Positions 24,139 to 35,334 of a stretch of DNA of 64,000 bases are shown in pieces. The stretch lies in contig NC_073646.1 of NCBI RefSeq assembly GCF_029407905.1, forward strand, positions 13,782,001-13,846,000, given 5' to 3'. A model generated the notes under the pieces. It saw nothing but the letters and a program-made list of their open reading frames with translations, did no database searches and was not told the DNA's origin. The translations under genes and the position numbers were made by a program. Each line of letters starts with the position of its first letter. The first letter of the stretch is position 1. The DNA is from Bubalus kerabau (taxonomy: Eukaryota; Chordata; Mammalia; Artiodactyla; Bovidae).

Positions 24139-24273
24139 AGACTTCCCTAGTGGTCCAGTGACTAAGACTCATGCTTCCAATGCAGAGGGCTCGGGTTCAA
24201 TCCATGGTCAGGAAACTAAAATCTCACATGCCACAACTAAAGAGTTCACATGATGCAACTAAAAAAGGAAGAA
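24139..24273 (+). mobile_element. CHR-type SINE, short
   Basis: Forward copy: 'gacttccctagtggtccagt', 'gggttcaatccatggtcagg' and 'atgccacaactaaagag', with an A-rich end. Confidence 0.85.
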
Positions 24274-24344
24274 GAAATGTCTGAGTTTGGGGAGAAATTT
24301 TTGAGCATGTCTCCCATTTCACCGATTCCATTTTCTACTATAGA

Positions 24345-24547
24345 GTGTGTATGCTCAGTCATGTTCAACTCTTTGGGACCCCCTGAACTGTAGCCTGCTG
24401 GGCTCCTCTGTCCATGGAATTTTCCAGGCAAGAATACTGGAGCAGGTTGTCATTTCTTACCCCAGGGGATCTTCCTGACCCAGGGATCAAACCCATGTCT
24501 CTGGCATTGCAGGCAGATTCTTTACTTCTGAGCTACCTGAGAAGCTC
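24345..24547 (-). mobile_element. Bov-tA SINE
   Basis: Reverse copy from 'tgctcagtcatgttcaactc' to 'tgagctacctgagaagctc'. Confidence 0.88.
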
Positions 24548-24736
24548 TTTCTACAACACACAACCTATAAATACATAATTGTGTCATCACAGATTTTAAT
24601 TTATCCATCATGTATTTTCTCCATATAATCCTTCCCAATCTCCACCTCTTTCCTCTTTAAGACCACTCACAAATATAAAGTTTACAAATGCAATACTCTG
24701 AAGAATTGCGTTAAAACATAATTTAGAAATATTCTA

Positions 24737-25498
24737 GGGACTTCCCTGGTGGTCCAGTGGTTAAGAATCTACCTTCCAACAACCTAGATGTCCAGTGACA
24801 AATGAATGAATAAAGAAGCTGTGAGACATATATACAATGGATATTACTCCACCATAAAAAGGAACACATTTGAGTTAGTTCTAATGAGGTGAGTGAACCT
24901 AGAGCCTACAATAGAGTGAAGTAAGTCAGAAAGAGAAAAGCAAAGATCGTGCATGAATGCATATATATGGAATCTAGAAAGATGGTACAATGAACCTATT
25001 TGTAGGACAGCGATGGAGATGCAGACACAGAGAACAGATTTATGGACACAAGGGCAGAGGGAAGAAGGACCGAGTGGGACGAATGAAGAGAGTAACATGG
25101 AAACATGTATACTACCATATGTAAAATAGACAGCCAATGGGAATTTGCTATATGACTAAATCTCAGTGAACTCAAATCGGGTCTCTGTAACAATCTAAAG
25201 GAGTGGGAGGTGGGAGAGAAGTTCAAGAGGGAGGGGACATATGTATGCCTATGGCTGATTCATGTTGATGCATGGGAGAAACCAAGACAATATTGTAAAG
25301 CAATTATTCTTCAGTTAAAAATAAATATATTTTAAAAAAAGAATCCACCTTCCAACGCAAGGGATGTGGGGTCTCAGAATTAAGATCCAACGTGCCTCAG
25401 GGCAACTACAACTACTGAGTCTGAGAGCTTCAGTGACGATCCCACAACTAAGACCTGATGTAGCCAAATAAATAAATAAATTTTTAAAAATACTCTAA
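24737..25498 (+). mobile_element. CHR-type SINE split by an L1
   Basis: The SINE head runs 24737-24780 ('gggacttccctggtggtcca') and resumes at 25339-25498 ('acaactaagacctgatgtag', then an (aata)n tail). The L1 at 24781-25338 lies between, bounded by an 18-bp duplication of the SINE's own sequence. Confidence 0.9.
24781..25338 (+). mobile_element. L1 3' end, nested, with TSD
   Basis: 5'-truncated L1 with ORF2 end and 3' UTR ('tgaagtaagtcagaaagaga' onward) and a poly(A) end at 25333-25338. Flanks aagaatctaccttccaac (24763-24780) and aagaatccaccttccaac (25339-25356) form an 18-bp TSD with one mismatch. Confidence 0.93.
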
Positions 25499-26529
25499 AC
25501 TTTGACTGTTCTCCCATTTCTTGCAGCATCTCTAGTTCACCAGGCAATTTTTGTTCTGATTGTTGTATTTGCTTGCCCTCTTTGGAAATCTTACATCCTT
25601 TCATAGGCCATTTGGTTTCTCCCATGTGCCTTCATATCTGTGATGATGAGCAGCAATGTCAAAGCCATTGTGTCTGGCATTAACGGTGTGTCTGTCAGGC
25701 TCAGAGTTCAAGTAAGACATGGCTCACCTCCTCCACATTCAACTTTAGGCAGTCTTTTCTCAAATCTTTCCTTCTCCTCATTCTGCAAGTCAGACTCCTC
25801 CCAGGGAATGGAACCATCCAATGTGGCTTTATTAAAGAGAAATTCAGTTCATCTATTGACTCTCTCCAACATGTCCCTAACCTCTATCCCTCTCCTGGTA
25901 ACCAGTATTTTTCCATCTCACCTCCAATGAGTCCCTTTTCCAAAGTCCAGTCAACATATCTGACTTGAGTCACTGTATATTTCTTTTTGAAGAATTTGCC
26001 ACATGACTGCACAGCCATTCCCTAGACCTTCATCAGTCATTATTTCTACCAAGACAAAGTATGCCCCAGAGGGCCATTTGTATTTCCTAAAATGATGTGA
26101 GATAATTAAGATGCTATTAACTATTCCTGAATAATTTTGGAGTCTTTTAAATTCTTTACCTAATGAGATTAGGGACTTACATTAATATTATGGGGAAATA
26201 ATTTATTTCTTTCATCAAAATAAACAGGCAATTGCTCACATCCCAAAAGACGGTAAACACTATCTATATTTGTGGAGTTATATTAGAGAATAGCACATGA
26301 AAAGATGAGAAAGGCTGCATAATTTATTGCTGATTTTATCAAGATGGAAATCTGTATGCAAGTCAATTAAAACAAAAATAATAAAGCTTACTAATTGTTA
26401 TATGCACACAGATCAAGGGTAAGTTCTTACAGCTACATTCACAAATGCTGTATGTGCCACATATTGACAAAGTTCAAATTCATTGATCTATATTATGTAT
26501 TATACAGATGTAATATATCAAGCTATATA
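25499..26529. other. Intergenic stretch, nothing recognised
   Basis: About 1 kb, AT-rich toward the right where the mariner begins. A 96-codon frame at 25640-25930 matches nothing I know. Confidence 0.45.
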
Positions 26530-27802
26530 TTAAGTTGGTCCAAAAGTAATTGTGGTTTTGCATTGCTGAAATTTGGGCTGGAATACATTCTTAAATAAAT
26601 GTGGTTTTGTTATACATTACTTTAATGCACATTTCTCACTTTATTTTATTTTTGCTAATGACATTACTTTCTGTTTATTTTATATTTATTTTAGACAAGG
26701 GAAATGATGCTAGACAAAAACCAAATTCAAATGATTTTCTTATTTAAGTTCAAAATGGGTTGTAAAGCCGTGGAGACAACGCACAACACCAACAACGCAT
26801 TTGGCCCAGGAACTGCTAAAAAACGTACATTGCAGTGGTGGTTCAAGAAGTTCTGCAGAAGAGACAAGGGCCTTGAAGACGAGGAGTGCAGCGGCTGGCA
26901 AGTGGAAGTTGACAAAGACCAATTGAGAGCAATTATCGAAGCTGATCTTACAACTACAGGGGAAGTTGCCAAAGAACTCAGTGCCAACCATTCTATGATC
27001 ATTTGGCATTTGAAGCAAATTGGAAAGGTGAAAAAGCTCAGTAAGTGGGTGCCTCATGAACTGACCACAAGTCAAAAAAATCATCATTTTGAAGTGTGAT
27101 TTTCTCTTATCCTATGCAACAACAGCAAACCATTTCTCAATTGGATTGTGACATGCAATAAAAAGTGGACTTTATACTACAATCAGTGATGACCAGCTCA
27201 GTGGCTGAACCGAGAAAGAAGCTACAAAGCACTTTCCAAAGTCAAACTTGCACCAAAAAAAGGGTCGTGGTCACTGTTTGGTGATCTGCTGCTGGTCTGA
27301 TCCACTACAGCTTTCTGAATCCTAGCGAAACCATTACATCTGAGAAGTATGCTCAGCAAATCGATGAGATACACTGAAAAATCTGCAACGTCTGCAGCCA
27401 GTATTGGTCAACAGAAAGGGCCCAATTCTTCTCCCTGGCAAAGCCCAACTACACATCATGCAACCAACGCTTCAAAAGTTGAATGAACTGGGCTACGAAT
27501 TTGCTTCATCCACCATATTCACCTGAGCTCTCACCAACTACCTCTTCTTCAAACATCTCAACAACTTTTTGCAGGGAAAACATTTCCACAACCAGCAGGA
27601 GGCAGAATATGCTTTCCAAGAGTTTGTTGAATCCTGAAGCATGGATTTTTATGCTACAGGAATAAACTAATTTCTCACTGGCAAAAATGTGTTGATTGTT
27701 AATGGTTCCTTTCCTATTTTGATTAATAAATAAGTATTTGAGCCTAGTTATAATGATTTAAAATTCATGGTCCAAAACTGCCATTACTTTGCACCAACTT
27801 AA
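26530..27802 (+). mobile_element. Mariner (Tc1/mariner, Hsmar1-like) element, complete ends
   Basis: A 1,273-bp element. Its left end ttaagttggtccaaaagt and right end actttgcaccaacttaa are imperfect inverted repeats of about 30 bp. Both sides carry the TA target dinucleotide (26528-26529 and 27803-27804). Size, ends and the transposase remains place it with the mariner lineage that includes human Hsmar1 (the SETMAR source); a ruminant mariner family is the natural assignment. Inactive. Confidence 0.92.
26704..27664 (+). pseudogene. Mariner transposase pseudogene
   Basis: The first 131 codons (26704-27099) are open and hold the N-terminal paired-like helix-turn-helix DNA-binding region, including QWWFKKFCRRDKGLEDEE and the linker WVPHELT. 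The frame then meets a TGA and shows more stops and indels. The acid positions of the DD34D catalytic triad are lost: the block near 27145-27180 reads TCNKKW where the family has an aspartate; the block near 27439-27460 has no HDN; and the third block near 27530 is frameshifted just after SPT. It could not catalyse transposition. Whether the intact N-terminal piece is expressed cannot be told here. Confidence 0.88.
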
Positions 27803-27890
27803 TAGATCTATAGTATATAGATATTATAATCTATATTATATATAGTTCAATACATTATATATACATAAATACACATATAATCCAAAATGT
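27803..27890. repeat. AT-rich low-complexity tract
   Basis: A run of tatata/atatac words directly beside the mariner's right end. The left flank (26485-26529) is similarly AT-rich, so the mariner landed in a TA-rich tract. Confidence 0.7.
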
Positions 27891-27896
27891 ATCTAT

Positions 27897-28170
27897 GCTG
27901 CTGCTGCTAAGTCACTTCAGTCGTGTCCAATTCTGTGCGACCCCATAGACGGCAGCCCACCAGGCTCCCCCGCCCCTGGGATTCTCCAGGCAAGAACACT
28001 GGAGTAGGTTGCCATTTCCTTCTCCAATGCATGAAAGTGAAAAGTGAAAGTGAAGTCGCTCAGTCGCGTCCAACTCTTAGCGACCCCATGGACTGCAGCC
28101 TACCAGGCTTCGCCATCCATGGGATTTTCCAGGCAAGAGTACTGGAGTGGGGTGCCATTGCCTTCTCCAA
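27897..28170 (-). mobile_element. BOV-A2 SINE (dimer)
   Basis: Reverse full dimer, from 'gctgctgctgctaagtcact' to 'ggtgccattgccttctcc', with the central linker 'aaagtgaaaagtgaaagtga'. Confidence 0.95.
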
Positions 28171-29094
28171 ATGCATCTATATTTAAGCTGAATTGAATCC
28201 ATATGTCTATTTTTCAGTTCCTTCCCTTGGATTTAATGCTTACTCAAAATAAATTCACCCAAAAAGTTAATATTTAATTTCCATTTATTTTCAATCTTCT
28301 TTGGAACCACAGTAATTTTTCTGGAGAAAGAAATGAGGAAAAGTTTCATCCAAATATAATTTATTTAATTTTAAAAATATATTTTAATATGCATCTAGCT
28401 TTAGGAATAAAATTCATTGTGAATAAAAAGAGGAGAAATATTTTCTCAGAGTACTAACAATTTGATATGAAACATAGTTCTTTGAAACTTCAGCTCAAAG
28501 TAACAAAATTACCTCTGTATCTGTCTTGACATTGATGGCCACCAAGCTGCTATTCTTGCAGGTATTCACTTTATCCACAAGTATCTTTTCCCTACCATTC
28601 ACTGAGCTCTGACTATGCAGCAGTTTAGGTCAGTTAATCCTCAAAACATTCCCACGAGTTACATTTCATTTCTGTACACCCATTTCACAGGCCAAAATTC
28701 TGAGGATCAAAAAAAATTGCCTACAGCTATACAATTAGAAAGATACAGATGGAGGGCTCAAAGATACGGCTCTCTGGGTTTGGGGCCTGTGCTTTGCCAA
28801 TACACTGGGCTGAACCTCCTTGGAATGAGGCTTCTTTTTGGCCTCTGTAGTTACACAGATACTTTGTCATACACTTTCCAAAAGTGTTACCTAATTAGCT
28901 AAAATGTCCATGGAAATCAAGAATGGATCATTACTAGGAAATCTAAAATTTAACTTTTTTCAAAAGATCAAGGAAAAAATTTATATGATCATATCAATAG
29001 ATACAGAAGAATATTTGATAAAATCCAACAGCCATTCCAGATTTTAAATAATCTACTATAAAGAGACAATAACATATATGAATACTACTTCAGA
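28171..29094. other. Intergenic stretch with a MIR fragment
   Basis: 28600-28780 reads like a forward MIR core ('gttaatcctcaaaacattcc', 'cccatttcacaggcc'). The rest is AT-rich with no recognised feature. Confidence 0.5.
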
Positions 29095-29110
29095 CCAGAA
29101 GAAATATCTT

Positions 29111-29247
29111 TTTTTTTTTTTTTAATTTGGCTGCACCAGGATCTTTAGTTGTGGCATGTAGGATCTAGTTCCTTGACCAAGGATCAAACCCAGGCCCCCT
29201 GCACTGGGAGCACAGAGTCTTAGCCACAGGACCAACCAGGGAAGTCC
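29111..29247 (-). mobile_element. CHR-type SINE with TSD
   Basis: Reverse copy from a T-run (its poly(A) tail) to 'accagggaagtcc'. The 16-mer ccagaagaaatatctt occurs at 29095-29110 and again, identical, at 29248-29263. This perfect TSD marks a comparatively recent insertion. Confidence 0.93.
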
Positions 29248-29263
29248 CCAGAAGAAATATCTT

Positions 29264-29896
29264 AAAATGGAAACAAACAGTCCCACTAAAGCCAGACTCA
29301 AGGCAGGACCATTATTGAACTTTCTTCTGCAGAAACCTCCCAGCCAAGTCCCAGAGCTCTGGAAACCAGACTCATGTGTCCCCAAGCAGAAACCTGGTGG
29401 ATTCTTCTCCCAAACAAACAACATTTTTTTTCCAGGAGAAAAGACCTAGAGAAGTTGAAGTATGGAAATCCCTTAATGAAATCAATTAGTCCACCAGCCC
29501 CACTCACGTACACAGTTTCCAGTCAGTCCTTTGGTGCTTCACTCTTTGTTAATAGCAAGCCAGGGATCACCAAGTATACGTATATGAGGACAACCTCTAA
29601 CAGACAGGGTGGAGGCAGGAAAAGGAACTTCTAGGAAACAGAGACTGGCTATTGTATGTCTTTCCACACCATGAAAAGACCATTTACACACTTTTACCAA
29701 CTCCAGCAGCAGGGATATGGACAGGCATCTTCATTTGGGGCTTTGGATTTCACACAAGAGATTCAAAGAATAAGACACAGAGGAGAATATGTCCACCATC
29801 CAGTGGCGGCCACAGTGGCTCATACTCCTCCCGCAGAGCAGCCGTATCTATGGGCTTGGTCCTTAATTTCCTTGGTTTGTCTTCTTTGTAACCTGG
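29264..29896. other. Intergenic stretch, possible LTR remnant
   Basis: 29640-29905, continued after the next SINE at 30113-30230, has the look of an old LTR or repeat 3' end ('caataaattcctttgctctt'), but I cannot name a family. Frames of 60-100 codons here are unconvincing. Confidence 0.35.
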
Positions 29897-29905
29897 TTCT
29901 CTAGA

Positions 29906-30112
29906 GCTAAGTTGCTTCAGTCATGTACAACTTTTTGATCCTATGGAGCGTAGTCCACCAGGCTCCTCTGTCCATGGGATTCTCCAGGCAAGAATACTGG
30001 AGTGGGTTGCCATGCCCTCCTCCAGGGGATCTTCCTGACCCATGATCGAACCCACATCACTTACTTCTCCTGCATTGGCAGGTGTGTTCTTCACCACTAG
30101 TGCCACCTGGGA
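29906..30112 (-). mobile_element. Bov-tA SINE with TSD
   Basis: Reverse Bov-tA bounded by ttctctaga at 29897-29905 and 30113-30121, a perfect 9-bp duplication. Confidence 0.9.
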
Positions 30113-30285
30113 TTCTCTAGACTTTCTGGCAATTCTGTGAACTATAGAATAGATTTCAATAAATTCCTTTGCTCTTTAATAAACCAGAATCAACTTCAGT
30201 TGCTCACCCTCAAGCACCTGTCTTGCACTGATCTCCAAATTATATTATTAGCTGAAAAGCAATATGGTAAGAACAAAATCATTGG

Positions 30286-30490
30286 AAAGTGAAAGTGTTA
30301 GTCACTCAGTCATGTCCAACTCTTCGAAATCTCATGGACTGTAGCCTCTTAGGCTCCTCTGTCCCTGGAATTCTCCTGGCAAGAATATTGGAGTGGGTAA
30401 TCATTCCCTTCTCCATGGGATCTTCCCAACCCAGGGACCAAACCTGGGTCTCCTGCATTGCAAGCATATTCTTTACCATCTGAGTCACCT
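30286..30490 (-). mobile_element. Bov-tA SINE
   Basis: Reverse copy, 'agtgttagtcactcagtcat' to 'accatctgagtcacct', immediately left of a BovB piece. Confidence 0.9.
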
Positions 30491-30514
30491 TTTAAAAAAG
30501 CAAAATCTACTCAC

Positions 30515-31467
30515 AAAACAGTTAGAACTAGACATGGGAACAACAGACTGGTTCCAAATAGGAAAAGGAGTATGTCAAGGCTGTATATTGTTACCCTGCT
30601 TATTTAACTTATATGCAGAGTACATCATGAGAAACACTGGACTGGAAGAAGCACAAGCTGGAATCAAGATTGCTGGGAGAAATATCAATAACCTCAGATA
30701 TGCAGATGACACCACCCTTATGGCAGAAAGTGAAGAGGAACTAAAAAGCCTCTTGTTGAAAGTGAAAGAGGAGAGTGAAAAAGTTGGCTTAAAGCTCAAC
30801 ATTCAGAAAACTAAGATCATGGCATCTGGTCCCATCACTTCATGGCAAATAGATGGGGAAACAGTGGCTGGCTTTATTTTTCTGGGCTCCAAAATCACTG
30901 CAGATGGTGACTGTAGCCCTGAAATTAAAAGACGCTTACTCCTTGGAAGGAAAGTTATGACCAATCTAGACAGCATATTAAAAAGCAGAGACATTACTCT
31001 GCCAACAAAGGTCTGTCTAGTCAAGGTTCTGGTTTTTCCAGTAGTCATATATGGACGTGAGAGTTGGACTATAAAGAAAGCTAAGCACCGAAGAATTGAT
31101 GCTTTTGAGGACTTTTTTGAAGACTCTTGAGAGTCCCCTGGACTGCAAGGAGATCCAACCAGTCCATCCTAAAGGAGATCAGTCCTGGGTGTTCATTGGA
31201 AGGACTGATATTGAAGCTGAAACTCCAATACTTTGGCCACCTGATGCGAAGAACTGACTCACTGGAAAAGACCCTGATTCTGGGAAAGGTTGAGGGCAGG
31301 AGGAGAAGGAGACGAGAGAGGATGAGATGTTTGGATGGCATCACCGACTCAATGGACACGGGTTTGGGTGGACTCCAGGAGTTGGTGATGGACAGGGAGG
31401 CCTGGCGTGCTGCAGTTCATGGGCTCGCAAGAGTTGGACACAACTGAGCGACTGAACTGAACTGAAA
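30515..31467 (+). mobile_element. BovB LINE, 5'-truncated
   Basis: Forward copy starting inside the RT at 'gttagaactagacatgg'. The RT catalytic box is intact as NLRYADDTTLM (near 30690-30725). The frame stays open to 31130, where a small deletion changes it. The C-terminal region continues at 31127-31447 in another frame. It ends with the BovB tail 'gagcgactgaactgaactga'. Confidence 0.93.
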
Positions 31468-31617
31468 CATATATAATAGTGTTAAAATATGCTTCATAAA
31501 TGATAAACACATTTTCTGTCTGTCACAAGTCAGATTCCCCAGGAAGCAGACTTTGAAAAAGAGACTTCCACGCAGGAAATTCACTGGGGAATTCTCAACA
31601 CCTATAAGAAAGTACTG

Positions 31618-33421
31618 TTCATACTGTTTATGGGGTTCTCAAGGCAAGAATACTGAAGTGGTTTGCCATTCCCTTCTCCAGTGGACCACATTCTGTGAGA
31701 CCTCTCCACCATGAGCTGCCGGTCTTGGGTGGCCCCACAGGGCATGGCTTAGTTTCACTGAGTTAGACAAGGCTGTGGTCCTAGTGTGATTAGATGGACT
31801 AGTTTTCTGTGATTATGGTTTCAGTGTGTCTGCCCTCTGATGCCCTCTTGCAACACCTACCATCTTACTTGGGTATCTCTTACCTTGGACGTGCTCATCT
31901 AGAGCCAGACATCCTGGAATGTGAAGCCAAGTGGGCCTCAGAAAGCATCACTACAAACAAAGCTAGTGGAGGTGATGGAATTCCAGTGGAGCTATTTCAA
32001 ATCCTGAAAGATGATGCGGTGAAAGTGCTGCACTCCATATGCCAGCAAATTTGGAAAACTCAGCAGTGGCCACAGGACTGGAAAAGGTCAGTTTTCATTC
32101 CAATCCCAAAGAAAGGCAATGCCAAAGAATGCTCAAACTACTGCACAATTGCACTCATCTCACACGCTAGTAAAGTAATGCTCAAAATTCTCCAAGCCAG
32201 GCTTCAGCAATACGTGAACCGTGAACTTCCAGATGTTCAAGCTGGTTTTAGAAAAGGCAGAGGAACCAGAGATCAAATTACCAACATCCGCTGGATCATC
32301 GAAAAAGCAAGAGAGTTCCAGAAAAACATCTATTTCTGCTTTATTGACTATGCCAAAGCCTTTGACTGTGTGGATCACAATAAACTGTGGAAAATTCTGA
32401 AAGAGATGGGAATACCAGACCACCTGACCTGCCTCTTGAGAAACCTATATACAGGTCAGGAAGCAACAGTTAGAACTGGACATGGAACAACAGACTGGTT
32501 CCAAATAGGAAAAGGAGTACGTCAAGGCTATCTATTGTCACCCTGCTTATTTAATTTATATGCAGAGTACATCATGAGAAACGCTGGGCTGGAAGTAGCA
32601 CAAGTGGGAATCAAGACTGCCAGGAGAAGTGTCAATAACCTCAGATATGCAGATGACACCACCCTTATGGCAGAAAGTGAAGAGGAACTCAAAAGCCTCT
32701 TGATGAAAGTGAAAGAGGAGACTGAAAAAGTTGGCTTAAAGCTCAACATTCAGAAAACGAAGATCATGGCATCTGGCCCCGTCACTTCATGGCAAATAGA
32801 TGGGGAAACAGTGGAAACAGTGTCAGACTTTATTTTTCTGGGCTCCAAAATAACTGCAGATGGTGATTGTAGCCATGAAATTAAAAGACACTTACTCCTT
32901 GGAAAGAAAGTTATGACCAACCGAGATAGCATATTAAAAAGCAGAGACATTACAACTAAGGTCCGTCTAGTCAGGGCTATGGTTTTTCCAGTGGTCATGT
33001 ATGGATGTGAGAGTTGGACTGTGAAGAAAGTTGAGCTCTGAAGAATTGATGCTTTTGAACTGTGGTGTTGGAGAAGACTCTTGAGAGTCCCTTGGATTGC
33101 AAGGAGATCCAACCAGTCCATTCTGCAGATCAGTCCTGGGTGTTCTTTGGAAGGAATGATGCTGAAGCTGAAACTCCAGTACTTTGGCCACCTCATGCGA
33201 AGAGTTGACTCATTGGAAAAGACTCTGATGCTGGGAGGGACTGGGGGCAGGAGGAAAAGGGGACAACAGAGGATGAGATGGCTGGATGGCATCACTGACT
33301 CGATGGACATGAGTTTGAGTGAACTCCGGGAGTTGGTGATGGACAGAGAGGCCTGGCGTGCTGCGATTCATGGGGTCGCAAAGAGTCGGACACAACTGAG
33401 CGACTGAACTGACTGAACTGA
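31618..33421 (+). mobile_element. BovB LINE, largest copy in the window
   Basis: Forward 1.8-kb BovB. Its left part (31618-31900) is BovB-associated internal sequence ('tggtttgccattcccttctc', 'tggtcctagtgtgattagat'), followed by the RT and C-terminal region and the 3' tail at 33396-33421. The endonuclease region is absent and there appears to be an internal deletion near 31895. A sister copy ends only 150 bp upstream in the same orientation. Confidence 0.93.
31809..33407 (+). pseudogene. BovB reverse transcriptase ORF, one nonsense codon
   Basis: A 410-codon frame runs to 33041 and covers the RT palm and fingers: the early block SVFIPIPKKGNAKE, motif A FIDYAKAFDCVDH (near residue 180), the GVRQG and SPCLFNLYAEY blocks, motif C RYADDTTLM and the downstream MVFPVVMYGCESWTVKK region. 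The stop is TGA at 33039-33041, where other copies have an arginine codon (CGA/CGG). The same frame then stays open to 33407 through the C-terminal DAFELWCWRRLLRVPW and RRMRWLDGITDS-type segment, with one in-frame 3-nt deletion near 33125. The catalytic acids are present but the protein has no endonuclease, so it cannot retrotranspose by itself. Frame upstream of about 31900 is not BovB RT. Confidence 0.9.
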
Positions 33422-34182
33422 TAAGAAAGTAAAAAAAATCAGGACTCGTCAAAAAGAAAAGTTGAATTGTGATGTAGTCACAAGGAAGTCCTCAGCTAAT
33501 CCTATAAGAAGTTCTGGAGCTGGGTTGGCCTGGGGCAAGAGAACTTCAACCAAATCCCTGCATCAACCAGTCCTTAGGTGAAGCCACCACTGTAAAGAGT
33601 TGTGGAGTAATCTTGAGCAAAGCACCTCTTTATAGCTGAAGGCAAGTCTTAGGAACTCAGCCAAGAAACTGCAGCTGCCAATACCCCCAGCAGATGAGAG
33701 GGTGAATTTTCAGTCCTGGAAGGTAGTCATCTGGTCAACACATTACTGTATCCACTACAGTCTACCCCTTGTCAGATTCATATGTTGCAATAATTTAATC
33801 TGTGAACAGCTCTTCCAGGATTCTATTGGGACGCTTCCTGGGGTAAATTTCCAAATAATAATGAATGTGATTAACCATGGCCCCCATCACTAAAGCAGGT
33901 CCGAGTTCCAAAACTCCTTTTCTTTATACCCCCTCCTATAACTAGCCATTCTAGAATCCCCTCGCCTATGGCTAGCACCTCTGAAGGTCAAGGTGGCTTA
34001 TCTGGTACAGCAATCTAGACCCTCTTCTCTGTGGAATCTGAGCACCTGGTCACCAGTGTTTCTCAGGCCAATGAAAATTACCATCAAAATTGGGCCAATG
34101 ACTCTCAAAAGACAGCCAAGGATTTCTTTGGTGAGAAATAAATGTCTGTTGTTTACAAGCCATCCAATCTGAGATATCTTTT
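33422..34182 (-). mobile_element. Possible ERVL internal remnant
   Basis: 33590-33780 is similar to 36185-36365 (shared 'gcaagtctta', 'cagatgag' and 'atccactaca' words in the same order). Because an ERVL pol remnant lies between them, both may derive from ERVL-class internal sequence. No open frame. Weak assignment. Confidence 0.35.
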
Positions 34183-34430
34183 TGTTTTTTTTCCAGTGCT
34201 GTGCTGGGTCTTCATTGCTACATGCTGGCTTTCTCCTGTTACACTGAGTGGGCTTCTCATTGCGGTGGCTTCTCTTGTGGAGTACAGGCTCTAGGGCACC
34301 AGGACTAAGTAGCTATGGTGCACGGGCTTTGCTGCCTCACAGAATGTGGGATCTTCCCTGACCAGGGGTTGAACCATGACCCCTGCACTGGTAGGCAGAT
34401 TCTTAACCACTGGACCATCAGGGAAGTTTC
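34183..34430 (-). mobile_element. CHR-type SINE (long form), divergent
   Basis: Reverse copy: 'gtgctgtgctgggtcttcat', 'cttctcttgtggagtacagg', 'accaggggttgaaccatgac' and 'ccatcagggaagttt'. It interrupts the presumed ERVL remnant. Confidence 0.85.
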
Positions 34431-34432
34431 AT

Positions 34433-34800
34433 GTGTTATCTTTTTACAGCAGCCCAAATGGACCAATGCCTCCAAAGTACTTCCCATTTCTTGCCCATTT
34501 GGAATGTCAATGATGTCATCAGTATAGTGGGCCAATAGGATGTTGTATGGGATGTCCAGATGACCCAGGACCTTTGGGACTATATTTTGACAAAAGGAAG
34601 GAAAGTTAAGACAGGACTGGGGCAAAACAATAAATGTATACTGCTGCCCATCATAAGTAAATACAGAGTCTTTCTGGTCAGGGTGGAAATCAGCACATTT
34701 CTTGGATCAATGGTCACATGCCATGTACCTAAGGACATACTGATCTCCTCCAGCAAAAGATACCATATCTGGCACAGCAGCTATGTTCCAGTTACCTACT
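34433..34800 (-). mobile_element. ERVL-class pol remnant (reverse transcriptase)
   Basis: The minus strand reads a short RT-like stretch: an HYTDDI catalytic box of the YxDD type at about 34520-34535, preceded by a SCLNFPSFCQ-like block and followed by a GSTLEALVHLG helix. This pattern suits the pol gene of old ERVL-class endogenous retroviruses. The frame is open for only about 60 codons, is cut by the CHR SINE on its 3' side, and shows no intact gene. Function lost. Confidence 0.6.
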
Positions 34801-34841
34801 TGTAACAAACCACACAGTGCTGTAAACCAATAACAAGCATT

Positions 34842-35129
34842 TCAGTTCAGTTCAGTTGCTCAGTTGTGTCCAACTCTTCGCAACCCCATGGGCTGCAGCA
34901 TGCCAGGCCTCCCTGTCCATCACCAACTCCTGGAGTTTACTCAAACTCATATCCATGGAGTCAGTGATGCCATCCAACCATCTCATCCTCTGTCATCCCC
35001 TTCTCTTCCTGCCTTCAATCTTTCCCAGCATCAGGGTCTTTTCAAATGAGTCAGTTCTTCACATCAGGTGGCCAAAATATTGGCGTTTCAGCTTTAGCAT
35101 CAGTCCTTCCAATGAATATTCAGGACTGA
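34842..35129 (-). mobile_element. BovB LINE 3' end
   Basis: Reverse 3' terminus beginning with the ttcag repeats (34842-34856) and ending at 'aatgaatattcaggactga'. Confidence 0.92.
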
Positions 35130-35334
35130 GTTTGTTCTAATTATGGGGTTTTAATTATGGGTAATTCTCAACCAAGGTCTGTCATATGGTTACAGTCAGC
35201 TGGTGCCTGGTGTCAGGGTCATCACAAAGGCTTTCTCACTCAGATATCTGCTCTCTGGGCTGGGATGACTCAGGTAGCTAGGGGCTGAAACATCAAGGAT
35301 TGCTCAGGCAAACCTCAATCTCAATCTCTCTCTT

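Noticed and set aside
31809..33041. A 410-codon frame that could be taken for a host gene
   Set aside because: It is BovB reverse transcriptase sequence with RTE motifs, inside a truncated LINE.
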